Shown in pieces: positions 30,227 through 38,635 of a DNA stretch of 64,000 nucleotides. Position 1 is the first letter of the stretch. Every line of letters begins with the position of its first letter. Source of the DNA: Vallitaleaceae bacterium 9-2. GTDB taxonomy: Bacteria; Bacillota; Clostridia; Lachnospirales; Vallitaleaceae. Made by a program: the position numbers and the translations under genes. The stretch is from the NCBI GenBank assembly GCA_038396585.1, contig CP121691.1, positions 1,178,001 through 1,242,000 on the forward strand, given 5' to 3'. The notes under the pieces are model-generated. The model made no database searches and was not told the DNA's origin. It was given only the letters and a program-made list of their open reading frames with translations.

Positions 30227-31852
30227 ATGAATACAATCAACGCACATATTGAACAAGCAAAGCTGCATGCTTTAAGTCAGCCAAAAAAAGCCTATGAAAA
30301 CGCAAAAAAAGCGTTAGAATACGCAACCGTTAAAAATTCAAAATACAGTCAAGGGCAAGCCTATTTTTATATGGCTTTTGCTTGCCGTGTGATGTCAGAT
30401 TATGTGCACGGCTTATCCAATGCGCTAAAAGGGTTATCGATTTTTGAAGCACTAGGGGATAATCTGGGTATAATGAAAGCACGTAACATTACTGGAATAA
30501 TATATTTTTATTATGGGGACTATGCCAGTGCATTAGAAAACTTTATGATTGCATTATCCCTTTCTGAAAAAGTAAATGACTTGAATATGTATTCGTCAGT
30601 AGTCAACAATATCGGGGAAGTGTACCGTGAAGCAACAGACTATGAAAAAGCCTTAAGTTGCTATCTAGACGCACTTGAGATAACCCTGTCCCAAATAAAA
30701 GATCCACAGCTTGAACTCAATGCGGCATCGATTTATTTAAATATTGGTGAAATCTACTATATACAAAAAGAATTTTCGAATTCTTTGGAGTATATGCAAA
30801 AAGCTTTGGAGCTTGCGATCAAACATAATAATATTATCTTGATTGGTGAAGCTGAGACGAAACTTGGACGTGCAATGATAGAATTACATGACTATCAAAA
30901 AGCAAGTATGCACTACCAAAGGGCGCGAGAGCATTACGATACAATTCATAATAAATTCTATAAGATTGAATTGCTTATCTACCAAGCAAAGTTATCCGAC
31001 TTGTTGGGTAACGATTCCCTAGGCTATCTCGAAGAAGCCTTAACAGATGCGGCTTTACTAGGACTTGATTCGAAAGTTAGTCAACTATATAATATTTTGT
31101 CGAATTATTATGAACAGCAGGAAAATTATCAAGAAGCGTTGAATTATTACAAATATTACTCGATGAAGGAAAAAGAGATAGAGGCATCAAATTTATCACA
31201 AAAGCTTGAGATATTATCAATAGAATTAGAACATAATAAGAGTAAAAAAGATCGACGCCATATTCGTGAAATCACACGAAAACTGCGTAATGATATCAAT
31301 CACACAACGAAAGAGTTAGAAGATATTAAGCAAAAAAATATGCGCCTGATACAAGAAAGCATGATGGATGAGTTGACCCAAACATATAATCGACGGGGTA
31401 TTCAACATCAATACAATAAGTTCATGGCTAGTCATGAAGGCCAGCGGGACAATATCGCGGTATATATGATTGATATTGATTTTTTCAAGGCATATAATGA
31501 TTCGCTAGGGCATATTCAAGGAGACATATGCTTAGGAAAAGTAGCGGCAATTCTTAAAAGTATTCCAACGAAGGACTACTTTGTAGGACGTTTTGGTGGA
31601 GAAGAGTTTGTGGTGATTGCCAAAGTAAAGACGGTGGATGAAGCGAAGGATTTAGCGGAGCATATGCGTCAGCAAATAGAGAAGAAGCAGCTGATGTACT
31701 ATGTTGATGAAAAAGCCGTTAATCTGACGATTAGTATAGGTGCAAAATATGTAGAATCAACTACCCATGAGATGCTTCAAATTATTGACTTTGCAGATAA
31801 AGCGTTGTATAAAGCAAAGCAGAGTGGTAGAAACTGTGTGTGTTTTTATTGA
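30227..31852 (+). CDS. TPR-containing diguanylate cyclase (GGDEF)
   Basis: A 541-residue soluble protein. Residues 1-320 hold about seven tetratricopeptide repeats (for example GDYASALENFMIALSLSEKV, TDYEKALSCYLDALEI, EFSNSLEYMQKALELA), then a coiled coil (about 325-380) and a GGDEF domain (about 385-541) with DIDFFKAYNDSLGH and the catalytic FGGEEF. The allosteric RxxD I-site expected 5 residues before GGEEF is absent, so product inhibition may be lacking. It would make cyclic di-GMP in response to a protein or peptide bound by the TPRs. It precedes a methyltransferase gene by 11 bases. Confidence 0.9.
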   Translation: MNTINAHIEQAKLHALSQPKKAYENAKKALEYATVKNSKYSQGQAYFYMAFACRVMSDYVHGLSNALKGLSIFEALGDNLGIMKARNITGIIYFYYGDYASALENFMIALSLSEKVNDLNMYSSVVNNIGEVYREATDYEKALSCYLDALEITLSQIKDPQLELNAASIYLNIGEIYYIQKEFSNSLEYMQKALELAIKHNNIILIGEAETKLGRAMIELHDYQKASMHYQRAREHYDTIHNKFYKIELLIYQAKLSDLLGNDSLGYLEEALTDAALLGLDSKVSQLYNILSNYYEQQENYQEALNYYKYYSMKEKEIEASNLSQKLEILSIELEHNKSKKDRRHIREITRKLRNDINHTTKELEDIKQKNMRLIQESMMDELTQTYNRRGIQHQYNKFMASHEGQRDNIAVYMIDIDFFKAYNDSLGHIQGDICLGKVAAILKSIPTKDYFVGRFGGEEFVVIAKVKTVDEAKDLAEHMRQQIEKKQLMYYVDEKAVNLTISIGAKYVESTTHEMLQIIDFADKALYKAKQSGRNCVCFY

Positions 31853-31863
31853 AAGGAATATAA

Positions 31864-32511
31864 ATGAGTACAAAATGTCGTTTGTGTGCAGGAGAGACAA
31901 TCACACTATGCCATCCAAAAATTGGAGATTATTTTTGGTGCCAGCAGTGTGACTATATATATAAAGATGAGAAAGATTATATATCCGACGAAGCAGAATT
32001 AGAGATTTATGACCAACACCATAATTCTATTGAAGACCCTAGGTATGTGGCGTACTTTCAAAAGTTTATAAAGTGCGCTATTGTAGAGTATGCATCGGAT
32101 GGAAAAGTTGGTTTGGATTTTGGGAGTGGACCTTCCCCGGTTTTATCGATGATTCTAGAACAAGACTATGGGTATGCCATAGATATCTATGACAAGTATT
32201 ATTCGCCACAACCTGTATATGAGAAAAAGCAGTATGACTTGATAACATCAACAGAGGTTGTAGAACATCTAAAAGATCCCCTTGAATATTTTAGGTTGTT
32301 CAAATCCTTACTTAAGCCTCAGGGGATTATAGCCATTATGACACAATTTCATCCCCAGGCAGAGGGGAAATTTATTAATTGGCATTATATGCGAGATCGA
32401 AGTCATGTTTCTTTTTTTACATTAACAACAATGGAATTTATTGCAGAAAAAGTGGGATTACGTATTGTGTATACAGATAATAAGCGTTATATTACATTGA
32501 CACATCGATAG
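31864..32511 (+). CDS. Class I SAM-dependent methyltransferase with N-terminal zinc-knuckle-like segment
   Basis: A 215-residue protein. The N-terminus has four cysteines (CRLC ... CQQCDY, residues about 5-30) suggesting a small zinc site as found in sugar C- or N-methyltransferase relatives. A Rossmann methyltransferase domain follows: motif I VGLDFGSGPSPVLSMI near residue 80, the acidic end of strand 2 (AIDIYDKYY) and DLITSTEVVEHLKDP near 125. The target is unknown. It is co-transcribed with the TPR-GGDEF gene. Resembles Methyltransf_23-type proteins acting on small molecules or glycans. Confidence 0.82.
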   Translation: MSTKCRLCAGETITLCHPKIGDYFWCQQCDYIYKDEKDYISDEAELEIYDQHHNSIEDPRYVAYFQKFIKCAIVEYASDGKVGLDFGSGPSPVLSMILEQDYGYAIDIYDKYYSPQPVYEKKQYDLITSTEVVEHLKDPLEYFRLFKSLLKPQGIIAIMTQFHPQAEGKFINWHYMRDRSHVSFFTLTTMEFIAEKVGLRIVYTDNKRYITLTHR

Positions 32512-32544
32512 GATTAGGTTAGAATCTAAGAAGTTAATTGAATA

Positions 32545-32740
32545 AAAGATACGCGATACGTAATGAACAATTCGTTACATGGAAGAGGGTGTGAATCCCT
32601 CACAGGGCCGCTGCTGTAATAAACGAGCAAACCTTAGTCCAAAGAGACACCCACTGAAAGAAAACTTTCGGGAAGGGGAGGAAAGCGCTATAGTTTTAAG
32701 TCAGAAGACAGTCGCATATCATAAGCATGAAAACTCTTCG
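32545..32740 (+). promoter_or_regulatory. Cobalamin (adenosylcobalamin-type) riboswitch ahead of the B12 uptake operon
   Basis: The conserved core is readable in order: GGAAG then TGTGAAT, CACAGGGCCGCTGCTGTAAT, the CCACTG element, GGGAAGG, and a B12-box variant AAGTCAGAAGACAG. This is the standard cobalamin riboswitch layout, slightly divergent in the box (GAAGAC for GGAGAC). It is followed by a small CTCTT/AAGAG hairpin and a terminator, and controls the BtuFCD-CbiA genes. An open frame across it (32579-32857) is not a gene. Confidence 0.9.
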
Positions 32741-32804
32741 GATCCAAGAGAATGCAACGGGTACTTTGCTATAGATATGAATGTGATGTATCAAAAAATA
32801 AGTT

Positions 32805-32837
32805 GCTGTATTATGAATTCGATAATACAGCTTTTTT
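32805..32837 (+). terminator. Riboswitch expression-platform terminator
   Basis: GCTGTATTAT and ATAATACAGC form a perfect 10-bp stem with a 7-base loop and T6 tail, about 65 bases after the B12 box and 78 before the binding-protein start. It makes control by transcription termination likely. Confidence 0.88.
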
Positions 32838-32914
32838 ATTTCTCTAGAAAAGATTGAGGTTCGCATTGACAATTAACACAAACTATACAAACCAACAGGA
32901 AAGAGGAAATAACC

Positions 32915-33946
32915 ATGAAAAGAAATCTAAAACAATATGTTGCAGTGCTCCTTATCTTGATGTTTGCATTTACAGCATGTACATCACCAAGTACATCACC
33001 AAGTACCACAGAGCAAACAGAGACTACAGCAAATACAGAAGCATCCACTAATACACAAGAACAGCCAAGTGCACAAGACACAGAAGAGGCTACAGAATCA
33101 GACGAGACGACGGATACAGATCGTGCAGGTAACCCTATTACCCTTCCGGATAATATTGAGCGTGTTATATCTTTTGCACCATCCATGACTCAGGTTATCG
33201 AAGAGCTTGGATTCTTGGATAAACTTGTAGCAGTAGATACCCAGTCGCCTAAATATGTTGACGGCGTCGATGGGTTACCACAGTTTAACATGATGACACC
33301 GGATATCGAAGCATTAGCAGCACTTGAACCTGATGTGATGTTTGTCTCCGGAATGAGCTTGGCCAAAGGAGATAATCCTTTTGAACAATTGGTTGAATTA
33401 GGAATTTGTGTTATTATGATTCCATCAAGCACAAGTATTGAAGGCGTAAAAGAAGATAATCAATTTATCGCCGATGTCATGGGAGCATCAGCAAAAGGCC
33501 AAGAAATTAATCAAAAAATGCAAGAGCGTATTGATGCCATTGCCGCTATTGGAACCACTATCGAAGATAAAAAAACAGTCATGTTTGAAATTGCAGCATT
33601 GCCAAATATCTATAGTTTTGGACAAGAGACTTTTTTGCATGAGATGATTGAACTTATAGGTGCAAATAATGCGTTTGCTGATGAAGAAAGTTGGATTTCA
33701 GTTTCAGAAGAAGCGGCAGTTGCAAAAAATCCAGATGTGATTTTAACGAATGTCAGTTATATTGAAGACTCTGTAGGAGAAATTCTTGCAAGAACAGGCT
33801 GGGAAAATGTCAAAGCCGTCCAAGAAAAAAATGTATATTATATTGATAACGGCAAGAGTAGTTTATCCAACCATCATATTGTAGAAGCGCTTGAAGAGAT
33901 GGCAAAAGCCGTGTACCCTGATGAATATTCTGCACTTAGTGAATAA
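32915..33946 (+). CDS. btuF: Corrinoid ABC transporter substrate-binding lipoprotein, BtuF-like
   Basis: A 343-residue lipoprotein. Signal peptide with lipobox FTAC (Cys about residue 22) and a long Ser/Thr/Glu-rich linker to about residue 70, partly built from a CATCACCAAGTA repeat. The mature part is a TroA/Peripla_BP_2 fold: DRAGNPITLPDNIERVISFAPSMTQVIEELG, then LAALEPDVMFVSG. B12, cobinamide and siderophore receptors share this fold; the riboswitch upstream and CbiA downstream argue for corrinoid. It is followed by permease and ATPase genes. Confidence 0.88.
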   Translation: MKRNLKQYVAVLLILMFAFTACTSPSTSPSTTEQTETTANTEASTNTQEQPSAQDTEEATESDETTDTDRAGNPITLPDNIERVISFAPSMTQVIEELGFLDKLVAVDTQSPKYVDGVDGLPQFNMMTPDIEALAALEPDVMFVSGMSLAKGDNPFEQLVELGICVIMIPSSTSIEGVKEDNQFIADVMGASAKGQEINQKMQERIDAIAAIGTTIEDKKTVMFEIAALPNIYSFGQETFLHEMIELIGANNAFADEESWISVSEEAAVAKNPDVILTNVSYIEDSVGEILARTGWENVKAVQEKNVYYIDNGKSSLSNHHIVEALEEMAKAVYPDEYSALSE

Positions 33947-33975
33947 GTGTATACAAAAGATTGAAGTGATATTAT

Positions 33976-35010
33976 ATGAAAAAACTACAACTTAAGATAG
34001 GCATAACGGTATTGATATGTGTCATGGTATTGATGGTAGCTGTAGGGTTTGGAACCGTTAGAATAGAGCCTGCAAATATCTTTGCCATTTTTGGACATAA
34101 ACTTTTTGCTTTAGAGCTTCCAAGTGAAATATCGGATAATATTGCTTCCATTTTTTGGACAATGCGATTACCTAGAGCGATTGCTGCATTTTTAGTTGGA
34201 GCCGCTCTTGCAGTAACAGGAACTGTGATGCAATCGGTACTTAGAAACCCTCTAGCCTCATCCTATACACTAGGTGTATCCTCAGGCGCATCCCTTGGAG
34301 TAGCCCTCATGGTGGTGTTTGGAATCTCTTTGCCTTTTATAGGGAACTTTTCATTACCTATGATTGGATTTGTCTTTGGGTTGGGAACCGTTTTACTTGC
34401 TATGGCTATGGCGATGCAACTGGATAAAAACCTGGAAAATCAGACGATTATTCTCATTGGTATGGTCCTTTCACTTTTTGTAAGCTCCATGCTGACGATT
34501 CTTATTGTCTTGTCAAAAGAACACATGGAACAGATTATTTTTTGGCAGATGGGAAGTTTTTCTGCGATTAAGTGGAGCCATGTACAAGTACTTTTAATGA
34601 TTATCATTCCGGGGATTTTGTTTCTCATGTATTTTGCCCAAGAGATGGATATTATGACCTTTGGAGAAGAACAGGCTATTTCTGTAGGCATTGACATGCG
34701 ACGCATGAAGATTATTCTGATTACGGCATCGGCACTGCTAACAGGAACGGCGGTTGCTTTTGTTGGCATCATTGGGTTTATTGATTTAATTGCACCGCAT
34801 GTGGTGCGAAAAATATATGGCGCCTCACATCGTATTGTTGTACCTATGTCCGCGCTATTTGGAGGTGCATTTATGACCCTAGCAGACATGGTGTCACGAA
34901 CGATTATATCACCTTCTGAACTTCCTATTGGTGCGGTGACAACTCTTATTGGAGCGCCCTTTTTTGCATACGTATACTTTAGCAAGAGGGGAGTGAAAAG
35001 ACATGCTTAA
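33976..35010 (+). CDS. btuC: Corrinoid ABC transporter permease, BtuC/FecCD family
   Basis: A 344-residue membrane protein with about ten hydrophobic helices. FecCD signatures: RLPRAIAAFLVGAALAVTGTVMQSVLRNPLASSYTLGVSSGASLG (about residues 62-106) and FVGIIGFIDLIAPHVVRKIYGASHR (about 262-287), the latter holding the ATPase-coupling loop. Its stop overlaps the ATPase gene by 8 bases. In this riboswitch-controlled operon it should form the BtuC2D2 channel for cobalamin or its precursors. Confidence 0.92.
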   Translation: MKKLQLKIGITVLICVMVLMVAVGFGTVRIEPANIFAIFGHKLFALELPSEISDNIASIFWTMRLPRAIAAFLVGAALAVTGTVMQSVLRNPLASSYTLGVSSGASLGVALMVVFGISLPFIGNFSLPMIGFVFGLGTVLLAMAMAMQLDKNLENQTIILIGMVLSLFVSSMLTILIVLSKEHMEQIIFWQMGSFSAIKWSHVQVLLMIIIPGILFLMYFAQEMDIMTFGEEQAISVGIDMRRMKIILITASALLTGTAVAFVGIIGFIDLIAPHVVRKIYGASHRIVVPMSALFGGAFMTLADMVSRTIISPSELPIGAVTTLIGAPFFAYVYFSKRGVKRHA

Positions 35011-35776
35011 GCTTGAAAATGTTAGTGCTGGATATAATGGAACAGACGTGATTCATGATATCAGCTTTCGCTTGTCAGAAGGTGAAAGCTTATGTATTCT
35101 AGGTCCAAATAGTTGTGGAAAGACAACGCTACTTAGGGCGATTGCCAAGTTAATTGAATCAAATGGAGTTTTGGAATTGGATGGGAAATCGGTACATGCC
35201 ATGCGTCGAAAAGATATTGCCAAGCGTGTAGCTGTGATGAGTCAAATTTCAAGAGTGAACTTTCCATATTCAGTGTATGATACCATTATGATGGGGCGTT
35301 ATCAGCACATCAAAAAGTCTATGTTTAAAACACCTGGAGAAAAAGATATTGCACTTGTTGAAGCGTGTATGAAAGAAGTCGAACTAACATCTATTCGAGA
35401 TCAAATGATTGATTGTCTGTCAGGGGGACAACTACAACGGGTTTTTTTAGCCCATACACTTGTTCAAGAGCCGCGTTTGATTTTATTAGATGAACCGACC
35501 AATCATTTAGATATGAAACATCAAGTGAGCTTAGTGAAGTATCTAAAAAAGTGGTCAAAAATAGATGGACATCAAGTGATAGGTGTTTTTCATGATATTA
35601 ACCTGGCGATGCAACTTTCGGACAATCTTATGTTTATGAAAGAAGGGCGCATTAAAGGAATCGGTCACAGTGATGATTTGATTACGACCGATTTTCTAAA
35701 AGATATCTATGATGTCGATATTGTTGATTATATGATTCAGTCATATAAACGGTGGGAAAAATTTAGCGGAAAATAA
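35003..35776 (+). CDS. btuD: Corrinoid ABC transporter ATP-binding protein, BtuD/FecE family
   Basis: A 257-residue ATPase: Walker A GPNSCGKTT (about residues 35-43, with Cys at a usually Gly/Ala position), Q loop VMSQ, signature LSGGQLQRVFLAHTL near 136-150, Walker B LILLDEPTNHLD near 155-166 and switch His in GVFHDINLAM. It energizes uptake through the adjacent permease. The start overlaps the permease end, so translation is coupled; 12 bases separate it from the PduO-like gene. Confidence 0.92.
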   Translation: MLKLENVSAGYNGTDVIHDISFRLSEGESLCILGPNSCGKTTLLRAIAKLIESNGVLELDGKSVHAMRRKDIAKRVAVMSQISRVNFPYSVYDTIMMGRYQHIKKSMFKTPGEKDIALVEACMKEVELTSIRDQMIDCLSGGQLQRVFLAHTLVQEPRLILLDEPTNHLDMKHQVSLVKYLKKWSKIDGHQVIGVFHDINLAMQLSDNLMFMKEGRIKGIGHSDDLITTDFLKDIYDVDIVDYMIQSYKRWEKFSGK

Positions 35777-35788
35777 AGAGGTGAAGAT

Positions 35789-36319
35789 ATGAGTATTATT
35801 TATCGCAGTCCATTTGAAGCATATCCATTTTTATCAGACAAGGCAAGCGATGTCCGATGCGACTTTGAAATCTATACAGATAAAGTTGCCAGTATGACAG
35901 GGTTGCTTAGTGCACAGTGTCTTGAGCCGGAGATTCGAGATGAGCTAATTCAAATTGAAGAGCTTATATATCATAGCAATCCAACACTTCGAACGAAGCT
36001 TACCCTCACAGAAGACGAAGTGCTTTGGTTAAAAAATCGTGTGGATGATTGGCAAGCAAAAGTTCAGGGGCGTTGTCAGCAGTTTGTGCTACCTCGTGGG
36101 TCAAGACGAGCGGGACTTGCACATGTCTTGCGTGCAGAGGCAAAGGGCTTGGTACGCTTATTGTATCGTTATCAAGAACAAGGAAATTCCGTTGATCCGT
36201 TGTTGATTGATTTTATGAATCTGCTTTCCGGTTATTTTTTTGTATTGGCATTACAGCTTAATGCATTAGACGGTATAGAGGAGATTCCATATATCAGTCG
36301 TAACTACCCAAAGCGATAG
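35789..36319 (+). CDS. PduO-like corrinoid adenosyltransferase homologue, apparently degenerate
   Basis: A 176-residue all-helical protein. The segment FVLPRGSRRAGLAHVLRAEAK (start about residue 104) aligns with the LPGGS-A-x-x-H-x-AR motif of PduO-type ATP:cob(I)alamin adenosyltransferases, and the rest has matching helix lengths. Two things are off: the N-terminal ATP loop (TRTGDKGTT in the family) is absent, and the DEL aspartate that pairs with the conserved arginine appears replaced (DKVASM in the aligned place). It may bind corrinoid without adenosylating it, for instance as a carrier to CbiA. The start follows AGAGGTGAAG. It lies between btuD and cbiA. Confidence 0.6.
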   Translation: MSIIYRSPFEAYPFLSDKASDVRCDFEIYTDKVASMTGLLSAQCLEPEIRDELIQIEELIYHSNPTLRTKLTLTEDEVLWLKNRVDDWQAKVQGRCQQFVLPRGSRRAGLAHVLRAEAKGLVRLLYRYQEQGNSVDPLLIDFMNLLSGYFFVLALQLNALDGIEEIPYISRNYPKR

Positions 36320-36327
36320 GTGATTTT

Positions 36328-37695
36328 ATGAAGAGCATTTGTATTGCCGGAACCCAAAGCGGTTGTGGAAAAACAACAGTGACAATGGCTATCTTAGGAG
36401 CCTTATCAAAAAAAATGTCCGTGCAGCCTTTTAAAGTAGGACCAGACTATATTGATCCCATGTTTCATTCTTATATTACAGGGAAAAAGTGTCGTAATCT
36501 TGATTCTTACCTAATGGAACCTGTTCATATCAAGTATTTGTTTGAACATAATATGAAGGATGCAGACATCGGCGTTATCGAAGGTGTAATGGGATTATTT
36601 GATGGGGCTGACGTCGGAAGCGATATTGGAACGACGGCATCAATAGCCAAACTGACAAAGACTCCGGTGATTCTCGTTGTTGATGGCAGCAAGGTGGCAG
36701 CATCTATTGCAGCGACGGTTCAAGGATTTCAAAATTTTGATCCGAAACTTTCCATTGCAGGGGTCATATGTAACAAGGTCGGCGGAGAAGGACATTATCA
36801 ACTGCTAAAGGAAGCAATTGAATATTATTGTGATATTGAAGTGTTAGGTTATCTAAGTAAAGAGGCAAAAATAAATCTTCCAGAGCGCCATCTTGGGTTG
36901 GTCCCGACGGATGAGTTGGAGAACTTAGAAGCGCGATTTGAACACTTGGCGGATATAGCAAGTCAAACGATCGATCTGGAACGCTTGATTCAATTGGCAA
37001 AAGGGCAAGTCATACATACACCTCATGCCAAGAAAAAGAAGATGCCTAAACTACGTATCGCCTATGCCAAAGATGAAGCTTTTCATTTTTACTATGAAGA
37101 TAATTTGGATTTTTTTCGAGAACAAGGCGTAGAACTTATCTCTTTTAGCCCGATACATGATCAGGAACTACCTAAGGACATTCATGGACTGATTATTGGA
37201 GGTGGCTTTCCGGAAATATTTGCAGGAAAGCTTGCAAAAAACAGCCAAATGAAACGTAGCTTACGTACGGTGCTACAATCGGGGCTACCTTATTATGCAG
37301 AATGTGGCGGATTGATGTATCTATGTGAAAAGCTCTATGATCTTGAAGGCAAGGAACACTCAATGGTCGGATGGTTTCATGGAGAGACATCGATGCAATC
37401 GACTCTGCAAAATTTTGGCTATGCTACATTGACCTTGACTCGTGATTGTATCTTTGGTGAAGCTGGTGATAGTATAGCAGTTCATGAGTTTCACCGATCC
37501 AAGGCAAGGATTCAAGAAGAGAAAATCTATGCACTTCATAAGGAAAAAAAGGGAGCAATAACCCGACAATGGTCCTGTGGTTATGGGAAGGGGAATGGTG
37601 TTGCGTCCTATGCGCATATGCACTTTTATGCAAATCTAGATTTTGCTGAAGCATTTATAAAAAGTTGCTTGCAATATAAAGAAAAAGTCTTATAA
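36328..37695 (+). CDS. cbiA: Cobyrinate a,c-diamide synthase (CbiA/CobB)
   Basis: A 455-residue enzyme that amidates the a and c acetate side chains of cobyrinate with glutamine and ATP. The N-terminal dethiobiotin-synthetase-like ATPase has GTQSGCGKTTVTMAILGAL (residues 7-25) and VIEGVMGLFDGADVGSD (about 86-102). The C-terminal class I glutamine amidotransferase domain has GLIIGGGFPEIFAGKL and the nucleophile Cys in YYAECGGLMYL (about residue 330), with a histidine in VHEFHRS. No other cobalamin-ring gene lies in the window, so it acts either on imported incomplete corrinoids or with genes elsewhere. Confidence 0.94.
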   Translation: MKSICIAGTQSGCGKTTVTMAILGALSKKMSVQPFKVGPDYIDPMFHSYITGKKCRNLDSYLMEPVHIKYLFEHNMKDADIGVIEGVMGLFDGADVGSDIGTTASIAKLTKTPVILVVDGSKVAASIAATVQGFQNFDPKLSIAGVICNKVGGEGHYQLLKEAIEYYCDIEVLGYLSKEAKINLPERHLGLVPTDELENLEARFEHLADIASQTIDLERLIQLAKGQVIHTPHAKKKKMPKLRIAYAKDEAFHFYYEDNLDFFREQGVELISFSPIHDQELPKDIHGLIIGGGFPEIFAGKLAKNSQMKRSLRTVLQSGLPYYAECGGLMYLCEKLYDLEGKEHSMVGWFHGETSMQSTLQNFGYATLTLTRDCIFGEAGDSIAVHEFHRSKARIQEEKIYALHKEKKGAITRQWSCGYGKGNGVASYAHMHFYANLDFAEAFIKSCLQYKEKVL

Positions 37696-37696
37696 T
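37669..37696 (+). promoter_or_regulatory. Candidate promoter for the ATP-grasp pair
   Basis: TTGCAA, a 16-bp spacer and TATAAT overlap the last codons of cbiA, 40 bases before the RimK-like gene. This would let the ATP-grasp pair be expressed independently of the cobalamin riboswitch. Confidence 0.45.
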
Positions 37697-37735
37697 GAGT
37701 ATACATTCTATTATGCGTAAAGACGCGGAGGTAAG

Positions 37736-38635
37736 ATGAAAGGTATTATTCTTTATAAAGTGAATCAAAATGAACTCAATGAAACCCATTATGAGACCCA
37801 TCGATTTATTGAAGAGGCCGAAAAAATGGGCATTGAAATTGACGTTATCAGTCCGGCACGTTTTGAGATTGTGGTTAACCAAGATGAGACGAATTCGATT
37901 TTCTTGGATGGACAACCGCTAAAACGTCCGGATTTTGTCATACCTAGAATGGGGTCGGGTACGACATATTTTGCGTTAGCACTCATTCGACAATTTGAGC
38001 GGCTCCATATTCCCTGTATCAATGGAAGTACAGCGATTGAGCTGGTTAAGGATAAGCTTTTTTCCCAGCAGGTGCTGGCATATAGAAAGCTGCCCGTTCC
38101 AAAAACCATGCTCATGAAATTCCCGGTAGATATAGCGTTGATTGAAGGGCAGTTTGGCTTTCCTTTGGTTGTAAAAACATTATCAGGTTCTCTTGGTCGA
38201 GGCGTTTTTATGTTAGACACTCGAAAACAAATGGAGGATTGGACTCGTATTGTGGAGCTAGCCAATGTCAATATGAATATAATTGTTCAAGAGATGATTA
38301 CAGATAGTAAAGGCAAAGACCTGCGGGTTTTTGTTGTAGGTAATCGTGTAGTTGGATGTATGATTCGTCGGGCAAAAGAAGATGATTTTCGTGCGAATTA
38401 CTCTGCAGGCGGGACAGTAGAAAGCTATCCGGTATCCCCATTAATTGAGCGAATAGCTCTTCAGGCTGCCAAGGTGCTAGGTCTTGATGTGGCAGGGGTT
38501 GATTTGTTGTTTGATGGTGATGGGTTTAAAATTTGTGAGGTCAATTCGTCGCCGATGTTTAAAGGACTTGAGTCGTGTTCAGAGGTTAATATTCCACAGG
38601 TGATTTTTGAGTATTTATTAAAGGAGCGCGTATGA
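37736..38635 (+). CDS. RimK-like ATP-grasp ligase
   Basis: A 299-residue ATP-grasp enzyme of the RimK/LysX/glutathione-synthetase group. It has a short N-terminal domain (1-100), the ATP lysine K147 in PLVVKTLSGSLGRGV with its Gly-rich loop (151-156), DLRVFVVGNRVVGCMIRRA (D195, R197), GVDLLFDGDGFKICEVNSSP with metal ligands D256, E268 and N270. Such enzymes join an amino acid (often glutamate) to a carboxylate through an acyl-phosphate. No LysW-like carrier is nearby. The start follows CGGAGGTAAG. It overlaps the next gene by 4 bases (ATGA), so the two products are probably partners. Confidence 0.9.
   Translation: MKGIILYKVNQNELNETHYETHRFIEEAEKMGIEIDVISPARFEIVVNQDETNSIFLDGQPLKRPDFVIPRMGSGTTYFALALIRQFERLHIPCINGSTAIELVKDKLFSQQVLAYRKLPVPKTMLMKFPVDIALIEGQFGFPLVVKTLSGSLGRGVFMLDTRKQMEDWTRIVELANVNMNIIVQEMITDSKGKDLRVFVVGNRVVGCMIRRAKEDDFRANYSAGGTVESYPVSPLIERIALQAAKVLGLDVAGVDLLFDGDGFKICEVNSSPMFKGLESCSEVNIPQVIFEYLLKERV

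Noticed and set aside
32579-32857. 92-codon open frame on the plus strand
   Set aside because: It lies across the cobalamin riboswitch and its terminator; the encoded sequence is low-complexity and has no ribosome site.
32836-33186. 116-codon open frame on the minus strand with Val/Ser-rich sequence
   Set aside because: Mirror of the Thr/Glu-rich linker of the BtuF-like lipoprotein; low complexity.
34440-34985. 181-codon open frame on the minus strand
   Set aside because: It is antisense to the clear FecCD permease gene; no ribosome site and no recognisable protein.
37789-38271. 160-codon open frame on the minus strand
   Set aside because: Antisense to the RimK-like gene and without family resemblance.
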